Shown here piece by piece: positions 35,297-39,419 of a DNA stretch of 39,419 nucleotides. The notes beneath the pieces were generated by a model. It was not told the DNA's origin. It made no database searches and worked only from the letters and a program-made list of their open reading frames with translations. The DNA comes from Rhodoferax sp. OV413 (GTDB taxonomy: Bacteria > Pseudomonadota > Gammaproteobacteria > Burkholderiales > Burkholderiaceae_C): NCBI RefSeq assembly GCF_945881795.1, contig NZ_CAMCVG010000014.1:1-39419 (forward strand), written 5' to 3'. Position 1 is the stretch's first letter; each line of letters starts with the position of its first letter. The translations under genes and the position numbers were made by a program.

Positions 35297-35821
35297 ATGA
35301 GCGACAACAGCCAATCCACTGCGCATGAAGAAGACCACACCGGGCCGATCAAAACGCCCAAGCAGCTGCTCTTTGCAGCTTTCTTTTCGTTTGTGATTCC
35401 TATTTTCGTGATCATTGGCCTGGTGGCGTATGTAACGGCTGACAACAAGCCGGCGGCCGGCGCGGTAAATGTCGAACAGTCAACCGCCCTGCGCATCCAA
35501 AAGGTGGGCGCCGTGGAAATTCGCGATGCCAACCGGGTAGTGAAAACCGGCGAAGAGGTGTACAAGGCACAGTGCGCAGCCTGTCACGTCAGTGGTGCCG
35601 CCGGCGCGCCCAAGTTTGGTGATGTTGGCGCATGGTCGCCGCGCGTGAAGACCGGTTTCGACGCCTTGTATACCTCTGCCATGAAGGGCAAGGGCGCAAT
35701 GGGCGCGCAGGGTGGTGGCGATATGGCGGACTTTGAGATTGCCCGAGCCGTGGTCTATTTGGCTAACGGCAGCGGCGCCAAGTTCGATGAGCCAAAGCAG
35801 CCAGCGGCCGAAGCCAAGTGA
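35297..35821 (+). CDS. Membrane-anchored cytochrome c5-type protein
   Basis: The 174-residue protein has a short hydrophilic N-terminus, one membrane helix (about 24-46), then a periplasmic class I cytochrome c domain with heme motif CAACH at 93-97 and likely axial Met M135 (KGAMGAQGG). It resembles the c5/CytC-like electron carriers feeding terminal oxidases in betaproteobacteria. ATG 35297 has GAGGA 8 bases upstream; an earlier in-frame ATG lacks one. It ends at a textbook terminator 24 bp later, so it is likely a single-gene unit. Confidence 0.93.
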   Translation: MSDNSQSTAHEEDHTGPIKTPKQLLFAAFFSFVIPIFVIIGLVAYVTADNKPAAGAVNVEQSTALRIQKVGAVEIRDANRVVKTGEEVYKAQCAACHVSGAAGAPKFGDVGAWSPRVKTGFDALYTSAMKGKGAMGAQGGGDMADFEIARAVVYLANGSGAKFDEPKQPAAEAK

Positions 35822-35844
35822 GCCCCCGCTAATCTCATCCTCCC

Positions 35845-35870
35845 AAAGCCGGCCTTGTGCCGGCTTTTTT
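35845..35870 (+). terminator. Rho-independent terminator after the cytochrome gene
   Basis: AAAGCCGGC and GCCGGCTTT pair as a 9 bp stem around CTTGT and run into six T residues. It is well placed after the stop at 35821. Confidence 0.9.
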
Positions 35871-35911
35871 GTGTGCATTCGGCGCCAGTGCTGGGCGAGG
35901 TGCTCCGTTTT

Positions 35912-36463
35912 TTATAGCGGCTTAGTGTTAGATTGTTCTGCCTGCGGGCTGCAAACGTAGCCGAACCGGGGCGGCATTTCATGTGCCCGGATCTCTTGCG
36001 GGAGCCAGAGACCGGCCTCAACAGCGGCTGCCGCACGACCCATATCGGCGGTGTGCACGAGTCCGAGGCCTAGAGGGGTCTGGAGGTAGAGCCGGCCGGC
36101 CTCGTCTACCCAACTCTCGGCATAGGTGGTCTGCTGGCCCGTGTGGGCGTGAATGGCGGCTGTATCGTCCACGCGCCAGATCCATGGGGCGGCTTGAAGC
36201 TCGACGTAAACGCGTTGGGGCCCGTTCTGAAAATAACAGCGGCCCTGAGCGTCTGCCGCGTAGTTGCGGCAGATGAAATCCACCAGCTTCTCATGCATCA
36301 GCCGGCTGCCCTTACTGCCTGGGAGTCCGCTACTGAAGGCGCCCGCTGCCTGCGCCGCGTCGTCACGCAAGTACCAGTCGCCACGGTTGTCCAGGCCTAG
36401 CCAGCCGAAGCAGTGGGGCACATGCGGCCATTTGGCCATGGCTTGCCGGACGATGTCATCCAT
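35912..36463 (-). CDS. Conserved betaproteobacterial protein of unknown function
   Basis: The 183-residue soluble protein starts MDDIVRQAMAKWPHVPHCFG and contains WLGLDNRGDWYLRDD, RLMHEKLVDFICRNY and CYFQNGPQRVYVELQAAPW. I recognise the pattern as a conserved Comamonadaceae family often beside a YheT hydrolase, but cannot name it or give a function. It is rich in Trp and His and has no signal peptide. ATG 36463 is 11 bp after the hydrolase stop with an upstream GGAGAATC, so the two are probably one operon. A longer in-frame start further upstream would run antisense-like through the hydrolase gene. Confidence 0.8.
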   Translation of the reverse strand: MDDIVRQAMAKWPHVPHCFGWLGLDNRGDWYLRDDAAQAAGAFSSGLPGSKGSRLMHEKLVDFICRNYAADAQGRCYFQNGPQRVYVELQAAPWIWRVDDTAAIHAHTGQQTTYAESWVDEAGRLYLQTPLGLGLVHTADMGRAAAAVEAGLWLPQEIRAHEMPPRFGYVCSPQAEQSNTKPL

Positions 36464-36474
36464 GGATTCTCCGG

Positions 36475-37446
36475 TCAGAGTACGGCGCGTGCGAGCCAGC
36501 TGCCAACAGCCTCTGGCATGGTGCGCACATGACCGGGCAGGCGACCCTGCGGAAAGCCAACGTGGCCGCCGTGCGCCGGCTGCCACAGGGTGACATGCGC
36601 ACCTACCTCGCTCTGCCGGGGCAAGCTCCAAGCGGGCACAAACGGATCGTTGCGCGCATTGACAGCCAATGTGGGAATGCGGATTCGGTGCAAATGTGGC
36701 TTGGCGGAGGCGCGGGCCCAGTAGTCGTCGGTGTTCTTGAAGCCGTGCAGCGGCGCGGTGAAGATGTTGTCAAAGGTATAGAGGTCCCGCGCTTTTTGGA
36801 GTGCTTCTGCATCGAAAAGGCCGGGAAATTGCTCTAACTTGCGCATCGCCTTGGGCATCATGGACTTCAGGAACATGCGGCTGTAGGTGTAGCGGTTAAA
36901 TCCCGCGCCGATGGCGTGGCCGCTGGAGCTCAGGTCGAGCGGGGAACACACTGCCGCTAGAGCGCGCACGGTGTTGGCGGCGGTGCTACCGGCCTCCTCG
37001 GCCCAGCGCAGCAGGGCGTTTCCGCCCAGCGAAATTCCAACGGCGACGATGGGGCCGTGGTGCCGGGTGCGAAACTGCTGCAGCATCCAGCCAATTTCCT
37101 CGTGGTCACCGGAGTGATAGGCGCGCGGCGCGAGATTCACTTCGCCGCTGCAGCCCCTGAAATGCGGCACCGCATAGGCCATTCCACGCGCGCGGGCAAA
37201 GTCCGCAAAAGCTTCCGAATAGTGGCTGCGCGACGTGCCTTCCAGGCCATGAAATTGCACCAAGAGCGGCGCACCCGCTGGCGCCTGCGGGTCCAGCCAG
37301 TCCACGTCGACAAAGTCGCGGTCGGGCGTGGTCCAGCGCTCACGGCGATAGAGGGGCCGCGGGCCCATGGTCCGGCGGGCATACAACGAGGACCAGATGG
37401 TTTGCAGATTTCCCCCGGGCAACCAAACTGGCGCTACATAATTCAT
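36475..37446 (-). CDS. YheT-family alpha/beta hydrolase
   Basis: The 323-residue protein has the YheT N-terminus (PVWLPGGNLQTIW), oxyanion region FHGLEGTSRS, nucleophile elbow GISLGG (S139), acid D267 (NARNDPFVP) and H295 (GGHVGFP). The catalytic triad is complete. YheT-type hydrolases act on esters of unknown identity and are probably cytoplasmic. It lies between the NTF2-like gene and the unknown 183-residue gene on the same strand. The 38 bp upstream of its ATG is filled by a possible dispersed repeat copy. Confidence 0.92.
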   Translation of the reverse strand: MNYVAPVWLPGGNLQTIWSSLYARRTMGPRPLYRRERWTTPDRDFVDVDWLDPQAPAGAPLLVQFHGLEGTSRSHYSEAFADFARARGMAYAVPHFRGCSGEVNLAPRAYHSGDHEEIGWMLQQFRTRHHGPIVAVGISLGGNALLRWAEEAGSTAANTVRALAAVCSPLDLSSSGHAIGAGFNRYTYSRMFLKSMMPKAMRKLEQFPGLFDAEALQKARDLYTFDNIFTAPLHGFKNTDDYWARASAKPHLHRIRIPTLAVNARNDPFVPAWSLPRQSEVGAHVTLWQPAHGGHVGFPQGRLPGHVRTMPEAVGSWLARAVL

Positions 37447-37485
37447 AGCTGTCGGCGCATTGGTGGCGGGCGCAGAAGGCCCATT
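37445..37485 (+). repeat. Possible dispersed ~40 bp element between NTF2-like and YheT genes
   Basis: ATAGCTGTCGGCGCATTGGT followed by GGCGGGCGCAGAAGGCCCAT resembles the element after rsmI, with ATAGC at the left edge and TGGCGGGC in the core. It spans the whole intergenic gap and touches both the YheT start and the NTF2-like stop. Confidence 0.4.
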
Positions 37486-37940
37486 CAGTGCAAAACCTGA
37501 GGCGCGAGGGGACCGTTCGCAGTGTCGTCGGGTGTGCCGGGACTGGCATGGTGCACCACCATACGCCAGCCTTGCGGGGTCTTGTGATACACGTTCGTTG
37601 CCAGCACATGCGCGCTGCCCGGGCCCTCGGGCGTATGGATCTCGACTTTTTCAAGCACATGGTGAACTGCGCTGGCGAGGGAGTCTACGCGGCGGATCTG
37701 CTCCGGACTGACGGGGATAGAGCCGCTATGCGCGAACATGGCCTCAAAGCTCGCGCGTATGGCGCCGGGGCCGATGATGCGCCCGCCTCCCGGATGTATG
37801 CAGGCGATGTCATCTTCATCGGCCCAGCATGACATGAGCTGGTCGATGTCTCCGCGCTGCAGGGCCTCGTAAAAGGCGGACTCCACCTCGTCAGGGGTGC
37901 CACCCATTACGGCATGCAATTTGGCTTGTTGTTTTGGCAT
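37485..37940 (-). CDS. NTF2-like (SnoaL/DUF4440-type) protein
   Basis: The 151-residue protein has the NTF2-like fold pattern: an N-terminal helix pair (EVESAFYEALQRGDIDQLMSCW), DDIACIHPGGGRIIGPGAIRASFEAMF, then beta strands ending in GWRMVVHHASPG. Such small cone-shaped domains bind ligands or act as isomerases; the role here is unknown. ATG 37940 (MPKQQAK...) matches the usual family start; ATG 37958 is an alternative, and neither has a strong ribosome binding site. Probably first gene of the NTF2-YheT-unknown unit. Confidence 0.85.
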   Translation of the reverse strand: MPKQQAKLHAVMGGTPDEVESAFYEALQRGDIDQLMSCWADEDDIACIHPGGGRIIGPGAIRASFEAMFAHSGSIPVSPEQIRRVDSLASAVHHVLEKVEIHTPEGPGSAHVLATNVYHKTPQGWRMVVHHASPGTPDDTANGPLAPQVLH

Positions 37941-37980
37941 GGAAGCATTTTCGCGCATCTCTGTGGCGCGTCTGCGGCAC

Positions 37981-38012
37981 AAAACACAAAGCCACCCGAA
38001 GGTGGCTTTGTG
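37981..38012 (-). terminator. Rho-independent terminator of the atp operon
   Basis: A perfect 12 bp stem (37985-37996 with 38001-38012) closes a four-base loop, TTCG on the minus strand, and is followed on that strand by TTTT (37984-37981). It lies 18 bp after the atpC stop. Confidence 0.92.
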
Positions 38013-38030
38013 AGGTGCCTGCGCCGGAGC

Positions 38031-38447
38031 TTATTTCTTTCTCAGGAACTTGCGGGCTGCCGAGATTTCAGCGGCCATGACGGCGATTTCGGACTGAATT
38101 CGCGCTATGTCGATTTCGCTTTTGGCGTTCTTCAAAGCTTCCTCTGCAGCCGCTTTGGCTGCGTTGGATTTTTCTTCGTCGAGGTCTTTACCGCGGACGG
38201 CCGTGTCGGACAACACGGTCACGCAGTTCGGCTGCACCTCCAGAATGCCGCCGGCAACGAACACAAACTCTTCACTGCCGTCGGCCTTCTCAATGCGCAC
38301 CGAGCCAGGCTTGATGCGGGTGATCAGCGGGGTGTGGCGCGGCTTGATGCCGAGCTCGCCAGCCTCGCCGGGAAGCGCCACGAAAACGGCTTCACCGGAG
38401 AAGATGGACTCCTCTGCACTGACCACATCAACGCGGATGGTGTTCAT
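38031..38447 (-). CDS. atpC: F0F1 ATP synthase subunit epsilon
   Basis: Epsilon is part of the central rotor stalk of ATP synthase and inhibits ATP hydrolysis. The 138-residue protein has the N-terminal beta sandwich ([39 protein letters not shown]) and the C-terminal two-helix hairpin (about 90-138, Ala/Glu/Lys-rich). Length and start are standard. AAGG lies within the end of atpD, 3 bp upstream. It is the last gene of the atp operon, directly before a strong terminator. Confidence 0.97.
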   Translation of the reverse strand: MNTIRVDVVSAEESIFSGEAVFVALPGEAGELGIKPRHTPLITRIKPGSVRIEKADGSEEFVFVAGGILEVQPNCVTVLSDTAVRGKDLDEEKSNAAKAAAEEALKNAKSEIDIARIQSEIAVMAAEISAARKFLRKK

Positions 38448-38450
38448 GAC

Positions 38451-39419
<969 letters not shown>

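Overview
This window is a piece of a high-GC betaproteobacterial chromosome. It most likely comes from the Comamonadaceae (Rhodoferax/Polaromonas/Acidovorax type). The evidence is the gene content and protein style: a PhaM-type granule protein, a DUF3567 protein, YcnI/PCuAC copper proteins, pilT-pilU, an Acg-type flavoprotein and the atp operon end. There is no CRISPR array, rRNA or recognisable insertion sequence. Most of it is ordinary core genome with a few accessory patches.

Layout. 1-6.1 kb: recG (minus), an AAA+/DUF4143 ATPase and a transglutaminase-like unknown gene, then queA. An antisense VapBC-type toxin-antitoxin pair separates queA from tgt (6.2-7.4 kb). 7.4-9.4 kb: a FIST sensor protein and PhaM. 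9.5-12.6 kb (all minus): a copper cassette (DUF2946, YcnI, PCuAC fusion) behind a FAH-fold protein that seems to have lost its metal ligands. 12.7-20 kb: DUF3108 and DUF3567 proteins, purU, psd, a LysR regulator, a GlcD-like flavoprotein and purT. 20-25.3 kb: a PAS-GGDEF-EAL-REC signalling protein, yggS, and the twitching motors pilT-pilU. 25.3-31 kb: a hydroxyacid dehydrogenase, then dolP-diaA-yraN facing rsmI (the E. coli yraL-yraP neighbourhood without lpoA), an RhlE-like helicase and an HTH-receiver protein. 31-35 kb: a 70-codon gene, an EAL-HDOD protein, a gene-poor 0.4 kb gap, a Tat-type Acg flavolipoprotein and a quinone-reductase-like gene ending at tRNA-Arg(CCG). 35.3-39.4 kb: a membrane cytochrome c5, an unknown protein, a YheT hydrolase, an NTF2-like protein, then atpC and the 3' part of atpD, with a strong terminator after atpC.

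Functional links. QueA and Tgt both act in queuosine tRNA modification. PurU releases formate and PurT uses formate, so purU and purT can share a formate pool. PilT/PilU and three c-di-GMP or receiver proteins (PAS-GGDEF-EAL-REC, HTH-REC, EAL-HDOD) give the middle of the window a motility and signalling flavour. The copper cassette probably handles periplasmic copper.

The items most worth a second look are the toxin-antitoxin pair that appears to have overwritten the queA stop codon, the FAH pseudoenzyme, the PCuAC fusion, the Tat-exported flavolipoprotein beside the tRNA, and a degenerate ~40 bp repeat seen at four or five places. No convincing wholly new multi-gene system was found.
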